Origin: Novosphingobium sp. SG751A
GTDB lineage: Bacteria > Pseudomonadota > Alphaproteobacteria > Sphingomonadales > Sphingomonadaceae
NCBI RefSeq assembly: GCF_013149295.1
Contig: NZ_JABGCB010000018.1
Coordinates: forward strand, 40,090-104,089
Reading direction: 5' to 3'
DNA length: 64,000 nt
The position numbers and the translations under genes are program-made. How positions within the stretch are numbered: position 1 is the first letter of the stretch; every line of letters starts with the position of its first letter. Shown here one piece after another: positions 49,131 to 57,965 of the stretch. The notes beneath the pieces were generated by a model, which saw only the letters and a list, made by a program, of their open reading frames with translations, was not told the origin of the DNA and ran no database searches.

Positions 49131-49877
49131 TTACCGTAATTTCATGTCGAGGCGAATGACATCGCCGCGATAGATGCCCTTCGCCACCATCACCAGCTGC
49201 CCCCGCTTATCAACGGCGAAACGATCCACAAAGCACACCGGCGCATTAAGCGGGACGTCAAGCAGCCGCGCGGTTTCCATGTCCGCAGTGCCGACGGTCA
49301 GGCGCTGATGGGCCTCGACGATTTTGATGCCGGGAATGCTGGCCACCAGCCGCAAGGCAGTCATGGTCGTAAAAGATTCCGTCGGGATCTTATTGGCCAG
49401 TTGCTGGTCAATATAGACCTCTGCCAACAGGAACCGTTGGCCATGCTGGGTGTGGCGGCGCCTCAGCAACCTGTAACGCGGGGCTGCGGTTCCATAGCGC
49501 TGGTCCAGACTGGGCAGCGCTACGCCCTCGAAATCAGCCAGAATTTCGATCTCAGCCTCATCACGAGAGCTGAGCAGGCCGTTCCAATCGGTTTCGACTT
49601 CGCACCATATCGGGCTGGTGGGGCGTTCGTTGACAAATGTGCCCTTGGCGCGATGGCGCGAGAGCAGCCCCTCATCGGCCAGCAGGCCGATGGCCTGACG
49701 GATTGTAGCGCGCGCGACGCCATATTGTTCGGCCAGATCGTCAACCGTGGGGATTTGCCGTCCAACCTGCCAAAGGCCCGACTCCATATTCCGGCGAAAC
49801 AGTGTTGCCAGTTGGATGTAACGCGCAACACTGCTGCGGGTAAAATCAGCTTTTGCTGGCACTTGCGCCATAGACAT
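49131..49877 (-). CDS. GntR-family regulator, HutC/UTRA subfamily
   Basis: This 248-residue protein has an N-terminal GntR winged helix (VGRQIPTVDDLAEQYGVARA, TIRQAIGLLADEGLLSRHRA) and a C-terminal UTRA effector-binding domain (YRLLRRRHTQHGQRFLLAEV through VCFVDRFAVDKRGQLVMVAK). GGAAG lies 5 bp before the ATG. Its start overlaps the 3' end of the alpha/beta-hydrolase gene by 32 bp, so it is co-transcribed with it. It is the likely local repressor of the 51072-61783 operon and perhaps of the PaaH-like gene. Confidence 0.92.
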   Translation of the reverse strand: MSMAQVPAKADFTRSSVARYIQLATLFRRNMESGLWQVGRQIPTVDDLAEQYGVARATIRQAIGLLADEGLLSRHRAKGTFVNERPTSPIWCEVETDWNGLLSSRDEAEIEILADFEGVALPSLDQRYGTAAPRYRLLRRRHTQHGQRFLLAEVYIDQQLANKIPTESFTTMTALRLVASIPGIKIVEAHQRLTVGTADMETARLLDVPLNAPVCFVDRFAVDKRGQLVMVAKGIYRGDVIRLDMKLR

Positions 49878-50868
49878 TCAAACTTCCGCCCAGATTTCGA
49901 CCTTGGGCTTTTGCCGCTCCTTTTGGGTTGCGGTCAAGATGGCGCGGGCGCGACGAGCCCAGAAAGGCGAGCAGCACGGCATTGAACTGTGCCGGCTGTT
50001 CCCAATAGGCGGCGTGGCCGGCGCCTTGTATGATATGAAATCGAGCCTGGCGGAAATGCCGGGCCATGCGCGCCATATGGGCGGGCGGCATGTAGAGGTC
50101 TGCATCGCCCGTCATCAGAAGTGTCGGGATACTAAGAGTTTTCAAGGACGACCACGTAGCCTTTCCGGCATAGAGCGGCAATTTGGTTCCGGGCTGTTTG
50201 GCGCTATGCTCGGCCTCGATCCATTGCGCCAAGGATGCAGGGCATGCCGCGCGAAAAGAGGGGCCGACCTCGCGAAATTCGGCAGGCAGAGTGGAAAAAC
50301 CCGACGGCGTCAGACTGGCGGTAATCGCCGCAAATTCGGGTTCGACAATCCGCGCCTGCGTTGAAGCCAGTGTCAGGCTCAGCAGCCTTTCGGGATGTTC
50401 CATGGCGAAATCCAGCGCCAGAAATCCTCCGGCCGCCGTGCCCAGAAGATGGAACCGGCCTATGCCGAGGTAATCCGCCATGGCAATCAGGTCCTGATTG
50501 CTGCGGCCCGGGAAATCACCTGTATCGGGGCTGGAGCCTTCATGGCCGCGGCGCGAATAGCCGATGACGCGATAGCCCGCCTTGGCAAGCGGCGCGGCCT
50601 GATAGGCCCAGGAGCGGGCGCTGCCGGTTTGGGCATGAAGCAGGATGATGACAGGGCCTCTGCCGCCTGTGTCGAAATAGGCGAGGGAGCGTCCGCCCAG
50701 ATCGGCGATCTTCTGCATTGGAAGGGCCGGTACGGCGGGAGAGGGGCAGGCAAATTCCACCGGGCGTGCGGCGGGGCGTGCCTGGGTTAAGGATGCAGCC
50801 GGTGCGGCTGTGGCCCCGCACAGTGACATCAGCAAGATGCAATTTCTGACCGCTCTTAAACCCGGCAT
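49846..50868 (-). CDS. Exported alpha/beta-hydrolase-fold protein lacking the nucleophilic serine
   Basis: This 340-residue protein has an N-terminal signal peptide (NCILLMSLCGATAAPAAS). Fold landmarks are ILLHAQTGSARSWAYQAAPL (oxyanion loop), GYSRRGHEGSSPDTGDFPGR, LLMTGDADLYMPPAHMARMA (acid) and IIQGAGHAAYWEQPAQF (His285). The nucleophile elbow reads HLLGTAAGGFLAL, so the Ser of GxSxG is Ala145. A standard Ser-His-Asp ester hydrolase is therefore not expected; it could bind substrate or catalyse a non-hydrolytic reaction. It is divergent from the receptor operon and overlaps the GntR gene. Confidence 0.87.
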   Translation of the reverse strand: MPGLRAVRNCILLMSLCGATAAPAASLTQARPAARPVEFACPSPAVPALPMQKIADLGGRSLAYFDTGGRGPVIILLHAQTGSARSWAYQAAPLAKAGYRVIGYSRRGHEGSSPDTGDFPGRSNQDLIAMADYLGIGRFHLLGTAAGGFLALDFAMEHPERLLSLTLASTQARIVEPEFAAITASLTPSGFSTLPAEFREVGPSFRAACPASLAQWIEAEHSAKQPGTKLPLYAGKATWSSLKTLSIPTLLMTGDADLYMPPAHMARMARHFRQARFHIIQGAGHAAYWEQPAQFNAVLLAFLGSSRPRHLDRNPKGAAKAQGRNLGGSLNVYGASASKS

Positions 50869-50981
50869 GGCAATCTCCTTGCTTGTTTGATGCGGCCTTC
50901 TGCGGGTCGCGATTCACTTTCTCGCCTTGCCTATAGCGGGTCGGTCAGGCGATGGGAATAATAAAGGTCATAAAGCTAGCC

Positions 50982-51006
50982 TATTGACTATATCTGAGTC
51001 GAGGTT
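50982..51006 (+). promoter_or_regulatory. Candidate promoter with GntR half-site for the receptor operon
   Basis: TATTGACTAT (50982-50991) contains a TTGACT -35-like hexamer, and its reverse complement ATAGTCAATA matches one arm of the 49106 palindrome at 9 of 10 bases. A 17-bp spacer leads to a weak TAGGGC at 51007. The site lies about 65-90 bp before the receptor gene start. Functional assignment is inference. Confidence 0.4.
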
Positions 51007-51071
51007 TAGGGCAGCACCCATCCAAGCAATAAGAGCCTGAACGGCATCAAATGCCGGTGGGAGGAATGAAA

Positions 51072-53861
51072 ATGGTGTGCCGCATCAAAAAGAAAGAGTT
51101 CGGCTGTTCATTGATGGCCTTGGCCGGGTCACTGGTTCTGGGGGCGTCGGCGGCGCTGGCCCAATCGGGCGATGCGGCATCGGATGCCGCCATCGTTGTG
51201 ACCGGCAGCCGCCTGGGGGCAACCGGATTTTCGGCCCCGACCCCCGTTACCGCACTTGGGACTGAATTTATCGCGGCGCGTGCTCCTGCCAATATTGCCG
51301 ACGTTCTCAACGAATTGCCCACCTTTCGCGACACCAGTTCGCCCACCCAGTCCCAGCGCACCTTTGGCTCGGGCGTCAATTCGGTTGATCTGCGCGGCTT
51401 GGGCGTCGTGCGCACGCTGGTGCTCGTCGATGGTGAGCGCTTTACGCCGACGGCCGGCACCGGGGTCTTTGATGTCGGGATGATCCCGGCGGCCCTGGTC
51501 AAGCGGGTCGATATCATCACGGGTGGCGCCTCGGCGGCCTATGGCTCGGATGCGGTGGCCGGTGTGGTCAACTTTGTGCTCGATACAAAGATGACCGGTC
51601 TTCGCGGCGGGGTCCAGATGGGCATCAGTCAACAGGGTGACAACAAGCAGCCCAGCGCCAATCTCGTTTTCGGCACCACCTTTGCCGATGGGCGCGGCCA
51701 TTTTGTCGCGGCGGGCGAATGGGTCGACAGCGGCGGTGTGGGTACGCTCTATTCGCGCGATTGGGGCCGCCAATTGCCGGGGCTGATCTCTTATGGAACC
51801 CGCGCCGCCGGTGTGCCCGCGCAGGCTTTGGCCACGGGTGTCACCTATTCTGCCCAGACGATCGGCGGGTTGATTACCTCCGGCCCGTTGGCGGGGACGT
51901 CCTTCAGTCCGGGCGGATTTCAGTATGGCACCGTCTATGGCTCGCTGATGACCGGCGGCAACAATCCGCTTGGGCAGCCTTTTGGCAACTGGCCGCTGGC
52001 AACTCCGGTTGAGCGCAAAACCGGCCTGACGCAGATCTCGTTTGAAGTCTCGCCCTCGCTGGAGCTTTATGCTCAGGGCAATTACGGCAAAACGGACTCG
52101 AGCAACTTCACCAGCTTCAACCAATCGAATTTCACGATTTCGGTGAACAATCCCTATCTGCCATCGGACATACAGCAGGCGATGGTTGCCAGAGGGCTGA
52201 CTACGATCAACGTTGGCCGGTTGCTGGCTGAAACCGGAGGGCTGCGTCAATCAAACCAGCGCGAAACCATGCGCGGCGTCTTTGGCGTCAAGGCTCATCT
52301 GTGGGGCTGGGATTGGGACGCCAGCTTTCAGCATGGCGAGACGCATTCGACCAACGTGATCCTGCAAAATGTCCTGACGGCAAATTACCGCGCCGCAGTG
52401 AACGCCGTGCGCGATGCCAATGGGAATATTGTCTGCGGCCCCACCGCATCCAATCCCAATTTGACCGCAGCGCAGATTCCCCTGGTGCAGAGCGGCTGTG
52501 TGCCGATCAACATCTTTGGTCAGGGATCGCCTTCGGCCGCGGCGTTGGCTTACATTGCCGAAGATTCCTATACCCACACCGTGTTTAAGCGCGATCTGGC
52601 ATCAATCAATCTGCGCGGCTCGCCTTTTTCCACATGGGCCGGTCCGGTAAAGGTGGCGGTCGGCGCCGAAAGAAGGCGCGACAGCATCAATGTCGATGTC
52701 AACGACAACAGCGCGCAATCACTCTACAGTTCCGGCAACAGTCAGGGCTACAATGGCAGCGTGGTGGTTACCGAGGAATATGCCGAAATCGGCGTTCCGC
52801 TGGCCAAGGACCTGCCGCTGGCGCGCTCGCTGGATTTCAACGGGGCGTTCCGCCATACCTATTACAGTACATCGGGCGCGGTAAACACATGGAAGCTGGG
52901 CCTCGTCTGGGAACCGAACTCGGATCTGCGCTTGCGGGTCACCCGGTCGCATGACATCCGCGCGCCCAACCTTTCGGAACTCTACTCGCGCACGGGGCGC
53001 GGTGTTTCTTTTGCCAATGGCATTAACACAATCAACGGCCGAACCGGCGCCATCAACGGCAGCAGCGTGGGCAATCTTGAACTGGTGCCCGAAGTGGCCG
53101 AAACCCTGACTGCCGGTGTGGTGCTGCAGCCCCATGGCGGGTTTGCGCAGGGGTTGCGCCTGTCGCTGGATGCCTATTCGATCAAGGTCAAAGGGGTTAT
53201 CACCACCTATAATGCCCAGCAGGTGGTCAACAATTGCGCGGCAGGCAACGCCGCGGCCTGCGCACAAATCACATTCGATAATACCGCGTTTGGCATCTAT
53301 AATGTGGCCACCATGCCGCAAAATCTGTCCGTGCTTGAAACCCGCGGCCTGGATGTCGAACTGAGCTATCCTGTCCCCCTGCCCATTCCGGGCAAGTTGC
53401 TGATGCGGGTGCTGGGAACCCATGTTTTCAAACTGGCCACGACCGACAATGCGGGCACCGTGGATCGCGCAGGCACATTGCAGGGCAATGGCATGCCCTC
53501 CGACACGATCAATGGCTCTTTGACCTATACGAACAATGGTTTCACCGGAAACCTGAATGCGCGCTATGTATCGGGATCGCGTATTGATGCCACGCTCTAT
53601 GGCCCGCTTGATGCAGGCTATAACCCGGCGGCATCCAACAGCATCAATATCAACCGCATGCCCGCGGCAATCTACTTCAACCTTCAGGTCAGCCAGGATG
53701 TTGCATTGGCGTCCGGGCGCAAGGTCAACCTGTTTGCAGGCGTTGACAACCTGCTGAACACGGCGCCGCCGGTCTTCGCGGCCACGACCATCAATTCGGG
53801 CGGCAATCCCTATGACCTTATCGGTCGCCGCTTTACCTTTGGCGCGCGGTTTTCGCTCTGA
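51072..53861 (+). CDS. TonB-dependent outer-membrane receptor
   Basis: This 929-residue receptor has a signal peptide (SLMALAGSLVLGASAALA, cleavage before QSG), a TonB-box-like AAIVVTGSRLGA, and plug motifs VDLRGLGVVRTLVLVDGERF and VDIITGGASAAYGSDAVAGV. The large barrel ends RRFTFGARFSL. The GRRF/ASAAYGSDAVAGV style resembles the large sphingomonad/caulobacter receptors for plant-derived compounds. ATG at 51072 is 7 bp behind GGGAGGA; in-frame ATGs at 51051 and 51066 are less well placed. It is the first gene of the nine-gene catabolic operon. Confidence 0.94.
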   Translation: MVCRIKKKEFGCSLMALAGSLVLGASAALAQSGDAASDAAIVVTGSRLGATGFSAPTPVTALGTEFIAARAPANIADVLNELPTFRDTSSPTQSQRTFGSGVNSVDLRGLGVVRTLVLVDGERFTPTAGTGVFDVGMIPAALVKRVDIITGGASAAYGSDAVAGVVNFVLDTKMTGLRGGVQMGISQQGDNKQPSANLVFGTTFADGRGHFVAAGEWVDSGGVGTLYSRDWGRQLPGLISYGTRAAGVPAQALATGVTYSAQTIGGLITSGPLAGTSFSPGGFQYGTVYGSLMTGGNNPLGQPFGNWPLATPVERKTGLTQISFEVSPSLELYAQGNYGKTDSSNFTSFNQSNFTISVNNPYLPSDIQQAMVARGLTTINVGRLLAETGGLRQSNQRETMRGVFGVKAHLWGWDWDASFQHGETHSTNVILQNVLTANYRAAVNAVRDANGNIVCGPTASNPNLTAAQIPLVQSGCVPINIFGQGSPSAAALAYIAEDSYTHTVFKRDLASINLRGSPFSTWAGPVKVAVGAERRRDSINVDVNDNSAQSLYSSGNSQGYNGSVVVTEEYAEIGVPLAKDLPLARSLDFNGAFRHTYYSTSGAVNTWKLGLVWEPNSDLRLRVTRSHDIRAPNLSELYSRTGRGVSFANGINTINGRTGAINGSSVGNLELVPEVAETLTAGVVLQPHGGFAQGLRLSLDAYSIKVKGVITTYNAQQVVNNCAAGNAAACAQITFDNTAFGIYNVATMPQNLSVLETRGLDVELSYPVPLPIPGKLLMRVLGTHVFKLATTDNAGTVDRAGTLQGNGMPSDTINGSLTYTNNGFTGNLNARYVSGSRIDATLYGPLDAGYNPAASNSININRMPAAIYFNLQVSQDVALASGRKVNLFAGVDNLLNTAPPVFAATTINSGGNPYDLIGRRFTFGARFSL

Positions 53862-55480
53862 TGGCCCCGTCCAAAGCCATTTTTTGGCCGCTTCTTGCCG
53901 GTTTCATCGGCCTTTGGGCCGAACCGGCGATGGCGAAGAGCGATACGGTCGGCGCCGAAATGGTTGGCACACAGCCTTGTGCCAGCCTTTCGGGATGGAG
54001 CATGGCCGCGCAAAGCCTGCGTCTGCCAACCGGCAGGATTATGATCGAAAGCGCCAGCGAGCAGGCTTCCGAAAAGGCGCGATCCTCTTTTTGCGCCGTA
54101 ATCGGGCATATCGAACCGGTGGATCCCCAAGGATGGCCGATCCGCTTTCAGATCAACCTGCCCGACCGCTGGGCCGGAAATCTGGTGCAATACGGCGGCG
54201 GGGGCACCAATGGTGTGCTGGTCAACGCGATCAACGGGCCGGGCATCCTGCCGCCCGCCGCCAAAACACCTCTGGAGCGAGGCTCTGTTACCGTGGGCAC
54301 CGATGCGGGCCATCCCATGCTCTCGCCCGATCCGCAGGCCTTTGCCGCCAACCGGGAGGCGCTCGTCAATCAGGCCTATGCCGCTTATATCAAGGTGCAT
54401 GATGTGGCTGTTGCCGCAATCGCGAAATATTATCGTGCGGCGCCCAAACACAGCTATTTTCTTGGCAATTCAGAAGGCGGTCGCGAAGCGCTCATCCTTG
54501 CCCAGCGCTATCCAAAAGACTTTGACGGCATTGTCGCGGTTGTTCCCGCCATGGATTGGACCGGCCAGCATATTGCCCATTACAATCAATGGCTGGCCCA
54601 GCGCGATGGCGGTTGGCTGACCCCGGAAAAGGTTCGGTTGCTGGCCGACAGCGCGCTGGCGCGTTGTGATGGGCTGGATGGCATACGCGACGGGGTCATC
54701 GTTATGCAGGATGCCTGCGCACGCCTTTACGACCCGGCAAAACTGGCATGTCACAAAGGCGATGGTGCCGACGCCTGTTTCACATCGGCGGAACTGGGCT
54801 TTATACAGAGCATTTATCAGCCCTATCGTTTTGCCTATCCCATTGCCAACGGCGTACACAGCTATCCCGGTTCACCCTTTGGCGGAGAAGCCCAGGAGGG
54901 CGGATTGGCGGGCAGCCTGATGACGAAGACGAAGCCATCTGCGGGCGATCTTGGGCGTCCTTTGCCCGGCCCCGGTTCGATCCGCTATTTCTTCACACAG
55001 GATCCCAATTTCACCGGCGTCTTTGACATGCGGCGTTATGCCGCAAGGACGCTGGAACTATCGCGCGTGTTTGATCCGACTGACCCGGATCTGCGGACCT
55101 ATGCGCGCAAAGGCAAGCTCATCATTATCGATTATGGCGCTGACTATCTGAAATCGCCCTATGCTTCGCGCGCCTATGTTGCCTCGGTCAAGCGCCGCAT
55201 GGGGCGGGCCGGCACAGACCGCTTTTTGCGCTATTATATCATTCCCGGATTGGGCCATTCGGGGCGGGGCAAAGACACTCAGGGGCGCCCGTTGCCCAAC
55301 CGTGTCGATATCATGTCGCTCATCGCGGATTGGACCGAACGGGGCCGCGCCCCAGGCAACGAGACTTTGCAAAGCTTTGACAGCGATGGTCAGCCCGTCG
55401 CGTCGCGTCCCCTATGTCCGTTTCCCAAGCTTGCGCTCTATTCCACCAAGGCGGGCTTTGCCTGTGAATATGCGCATTGA
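53861..55480 (+). CDS. Tannase/feruloyl-esterase family protein without the CS-D-HC cysteines
   Basis: This 539-residue protein has a signal peptide (FWPLLAGFIGLWAEPAMA). Fold motifs are LVQYGGGGTNGVLVNAING, nucleophile elbow YFLGNSEGGREALILAQRYP (Ser204), calcium-loop-like CDGLDGIRDGVI, acid region IIDYGADYLKSP (Asp428) and IIPGLGHSGRG (His466). In tannase-family enzymes Ser and His are each adjacent to a Cys, forming the CS-D-HC disulfide; here those positions are Asn203 and Ser467. The triad itself is intact. It likely cleaves an ester in the periplasm. The start overlaps the receptor stop by 1 bp. Confidence 0.88.
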   Translation: MAPSKAIFWPLLAGFIGLWAEPAMAKSDTVGAEMVGTQPCASLSGWSMAAQSLRLPTGRIMIESASEQASEKARSSFCAVIGHIEPVDPQGWPIRFQINLPDRWAGNLVQYGGGGTNGVLVNAINGPGILPPAAKTPLERGSVTVGTDAGHPMLSPDPQAFAANREALVNQAYAAYIKVHDVAVAAIAKYYRAAPKHSYFLGNSEGGREALILAQRYPKDFDGIVAVVPAMDWTGQHIAHYNQWLAQRDGGWLTPEKVRLLADSALARCDGLDGIRDGVIVMQDACARLYDPAKLACHKGDGADACFTSAELGFIQSIYQPYRFAYPIANGVHSYPGSPFGGEAQEGGLAGSLMTKTKPSAGDLGRPLPGPGSIRYFFTQDPNFTGVFDMRRYAARTLELSRVFDPTDPDLRTYARKGKLIIIDYGADYLKSPYASRAYVASVKRRMGRAGTDRFLRYYIIPGLGHSGRGKDTQGRPLPNRVDIMSLIADWTERGRAPGNETLQSFDSDGQPVASRPLCPFPKLALYSTKAGFACEYAH

Positions 55481-55511
55481 TGCGCGCCGTCACCAAATCA
55501 GGAAGCTTCGG

Positions 55512-56126
55512 ATGAAACTCCATTGGTCTCCCAAATCTCCTTATGTCCGCAAAGTGATGATCGCGGCGCATGAACTGGGCATCGAGGGGCATATTGAGCT
55601 TGTGCGCTCGGTGGCCGCGATGCATCGGGCTAATCCGGCGATTATGGCCGATAATCCCCTCAACAAAATCCCGACGCTGGTTCTGGATGACGGCACGGCG
55701 ATTTTCGATTCCGGCGTAATATGCGAATATTTCGACCTCACCTTTGGCAAGGGCCGTTTGTTTCCGCAGGATGCCAAGGCACGCATTGAGGCTTTGACAT
55801 TGCATGCTTTGGCCAACGGCTTGCTCGATCTGGCCATCTTGCTGCGCAATGAGCGCGAGAAGCCTGAGGGCAAGCGCACCGCCGCATGGCTCGATGCGTT
55901 TTCCTGCAAGATTGCCGCCGCCCTTGATCGGCTTGAAGCGCAGGTGAGCACCTTGCAGCAGGCGCCCTTTGGCATTGGCCATATCGGTTTGGGCTGTGCC
56001 CTTGGCTATCTGGATTTTCGTTTCGAGGATCTGGGCTGGCGGCATGGGCGCGCCGGGCTGACGGGCTGGTTTCATGAATTTTCAAAACGGCCCTCGGCCA
56101 GGGCAACGGAGGTTATCGATGGCTGA
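55512..56126 (+). CDS. Glutathione S-transferase family protein
   Basis: This 204-residue GST-fold protein has a thioredoxin-like N-terminal domain with LHWSPKSPYVRKVMIAAHEL, NPLNKIPTLVLDDGTAIFDS (cis-Pro loop) and VICEYFDLTF. An all-helical C-terminal domain follows, with PFGIGHIGLGCALGYLDFRF. In aromatic pathways, GSTs perform isomerisation or ether cleavage (LigE/F/G, maleylpyruvate isomerase). The frame is open further upstream within the esterase gene, but the ATG at 55512 gives the canonical start. Its stop overlaps the CoA-transferase start by 8 bp. Confidence 0.9.
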   Translation: MKLHWSPKSPYVRKVMIAAHELGIEGHIELVRSVAAMHRANPAIMADNPLNKIPTLVLDDGTAIFDSGVICEYFDLTFGKGRLFPQDAKARIEALTLHALANGLLDLAILLRNEREKPEGKRTAAWLDAFSCKIAAALDRLEAQVSTLQQAPFGIGHIGLGCALGYLDFRFEDLGWRHGRAGLTGWFHEFSKRPSARATEVIDG

Positions 56127-57348
56127 ACGGCACGGGCCGCTTGCAAACATCAGGGTGCTTGATCTGGGCCGGATCATGGCGGCGCCTTGGGCCACGCAAA
56201 TGCTGGCGGATCTTGGCGCAGAGGTCATCAAGATTGAGCGGCCGGGCGCAGGCGATGACACACGGGCATGGGGGCCGCCCTTTCTGCGCGACAGCGACGG
56301 CCATCCGACGAAAGAGTCCGGCTATTTTCTCTCGGTCAACCGGGGCAAGCGGTCGGTCACGCTCGACATAACCAAGCCCGAAGGTCAGGCGATCCTGCGC
56401 GAAATGGCCGGAACGGTCGATGTCGTGATCGAAAATTTCAAGGCGGGCGGTCTGGCAAAATATGGGCTGGACGCGGCCTCGCTGCGCGCGATCAACCCCC
56501 GGCTGATCTATTGTTCGGTCACCGGTTTTGGCCAGGACGGCCCCCGCGCCGATCAGGCCGCCTATGACTTTGCCATTCAGGCGATGGGCGGCCTGATGAG
56601 CGTAACGGGCGAGCGCGACGATCTGCCGGGCGGCGGGCCGCAAAAGGTCGGCGTTCCCATCATCGATCTGATGACGGGCATGTATGCCGGGGTGGCCATT
56701 CTGGCGGCGTTGAACCGGCGGCATGAAACCGGGCGCGGGGATACGATCGATCTTGCGATGCTGGATGTGGCCTCGGCCTTTCTGGCCAATCAGGCGATGA
56801 ATTATCTGGTGTCGGGCCGGATTCCCCAGCGAGGCGGCAACCGCCATCCCAATATTCAGCCGCAGGATGTTTTTGGCGCGGCCGATGGACGGTTTGTGCT
56901 GGCGGTTGGCAATGATGGCCAGTTTGCCAAATTATGCGCGGTTTTGGGCCAGCCCGAATGGTCGCAGCGCCCCGAATTTTCCACCAACGCGGGCCGGGTC
57001 AAGGCCAACAGCGAACTGACCGCGTTGTTGTCCCAGGCTTTCGCCCCCTGGTCGCGCGCCGATCTTCTTGCCCGGCTGGAGCAGGCCGGCGTGCCTGCCG
57101 CACCGATCAACACCATCGATCAGGTCTTTGCCGATCCCCAGCTTGTCCATCGCGCCATGTTGCGAGAGGTGCCCCACCCCCTGTCGGGCACCGTGCCGCA
57201 GGTGGTAAGCCCGATGAATTTTGCCGAGGCACCCTTGGATTTTGACAAGGCGCCGCCTTTGCTGGGCGCGGATACTGCCGAAATACTCTCGTCCTTCGGC
57301 ATCAGCGAGAAGAGCCGGCACGAATTGGCCGAAAAGGGGATCATATGA
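56119..57348 (+). CDS. CaiB/BaiF (type III) CoA-transferase
   Basis: This 409-residue family III CoA-transferase has IRVLDLGRIMAAPWATQMLA, DLGAEVIKIERPGAGDDTRA, SVNRGKRSVTLDITKPEGQ, YCSVTGFGQDGPRADQAAYD, and VGVPIIDLMTGMYAGVAILA with the likely catalytic Asp183. It moves CoA from a donor thioester such as succinyl-CoA or acetyl-CoA to the pathway acid, avoiding ATP use. ACGGAGG precedes the ATG. It provides CoA activation for the two crotonases encoded downstream. Confidence 0.94.
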   Translation: MAERHGPLANIRVLDLGRIMAAPWATQMLADLGAEVIKIERPGAGDDTRAWGPPFLRDSDGHPTKESGYFLSVNRGKRSVTLDITKPEGQAILREMAGTVDVVIENFKAGGLAKYGLDAASLRAINPRLIYCSVTGFGQDGPRADQAAYDFAIQAMGGLMSVTGERDDLPGGGPQKVGVPIIDLMTGMYAGVAILAALNRRHETGRGDTIDLAMLDVASAFLANQAMNYLVSGRIPQRGGNRHPNIQPQDVFGAADGRFVLAVGNDGQFAKLCAVLGQPEWSQRPEFSTNAGRVKANSELTALLSQAFAPWSRADLLARLEQAGVPAAPINTIDQVFADPQLVHRAMLREVPHPLSGTVPQVVSPMNFAEAPLDFDKAPPLLGADTAEILSSFGISEKSRHELAEKGII

Positions 57349-57965
57349 CCAAAATGGCGCCCGGCAGCGATACCGCCCGCATCCCCTTGCTGTCCGTCGA
57401 GGATATGAATGACGATCAGCGTTCGATTTATGACGATGTGGTCGCAGGCCCGCGCGGGCGGATGATCGGCCCCTTGCGCGCGGCCATCCACAGCCCGGAA
57501 ATGGCGGCCCTATGGTCCGAATTTGGCGCTTTTTTACGTTATCGCACCTGTCTGCCGCATCGGCTCAACGAACTGGCCATTATCGTGACGGGGCGGCGAT
57601 GGCGGGCTGCTGTGGAATGGTGGGTTCATGCGCGGGTCGGGGTTGAGGCTGGCCTGAGCCCGTCGGCCATAGAGGCGATCCGCGATCTCAGACCTCCGGT
57701 GTTCGAGGATGCCGCCGAGCTGGAAGTCTATGAGTTTACCCGGCAATTACAGCAGGATGGCAAGCCTTCCGAGGTTGTCTATCGCCAAATCGAGCGTCGG
57801 TTTGGCACGCGCGGCGTGGTCGAGCTGACGGCGGTGATCGGCTATTACACGATGGTCGCCCAGACCTTAAATGCCCACGAAATCCCGGTGCCCGATGCCC
57901 ATATGCCGCTGCCTGATGGCGATGCGCTGGCGCATCTGCCCGCCGGTCGTCTCGCGGGCGCATGA
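57345..57965 (+). CDS. Carboxymuconolactone decarboxylase/AhpD-like protein
   Basis: This 206-residue CMD-fold protein has IYDDVVAGPRGRMIGPLRAA, FLRYRTCLPHRLNELAIIVT, GRRWRAAVEWWVHARVGVEA and VVELTAVIGYYTMVAQTLNA. The AhpD CxxC redox pair is absent, so a peroxidase role is unlikely; a decarboxylase or a lactone/acid-handling role is more plausible. ATGA overlap couples it to the CoA-transferase gene, and the MFS permease gene overlaps its stop the same way. Confidence 0.85.
   Translation: MTKMAPGSDTARIPLLSVEDMNDDQRSIYDDVVAGPRGRMIGPLRAAIHSPEMAALWSEFGAFLRYRTCLPHRLNELAIIVTGRRWRAAVEWWVHARVGVEAGLSPSAIEAIRDLRPPVFEDAAELEVYEFTRQLQQDGKPSEVVYRQIERRFGTRGVVELTAVIGYYTMVAQTLNAHEIPVPDAHMPLPDGDALAHLPAGRLAGA

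Noticed and set aside
49106..49135. Rho-independent terminator for a plus-strand gene
   Set aside because: The hairpin is followed by T residues on the plus strand, but no plus-strand gene ends nearby. Symmetry and position favour an operator.
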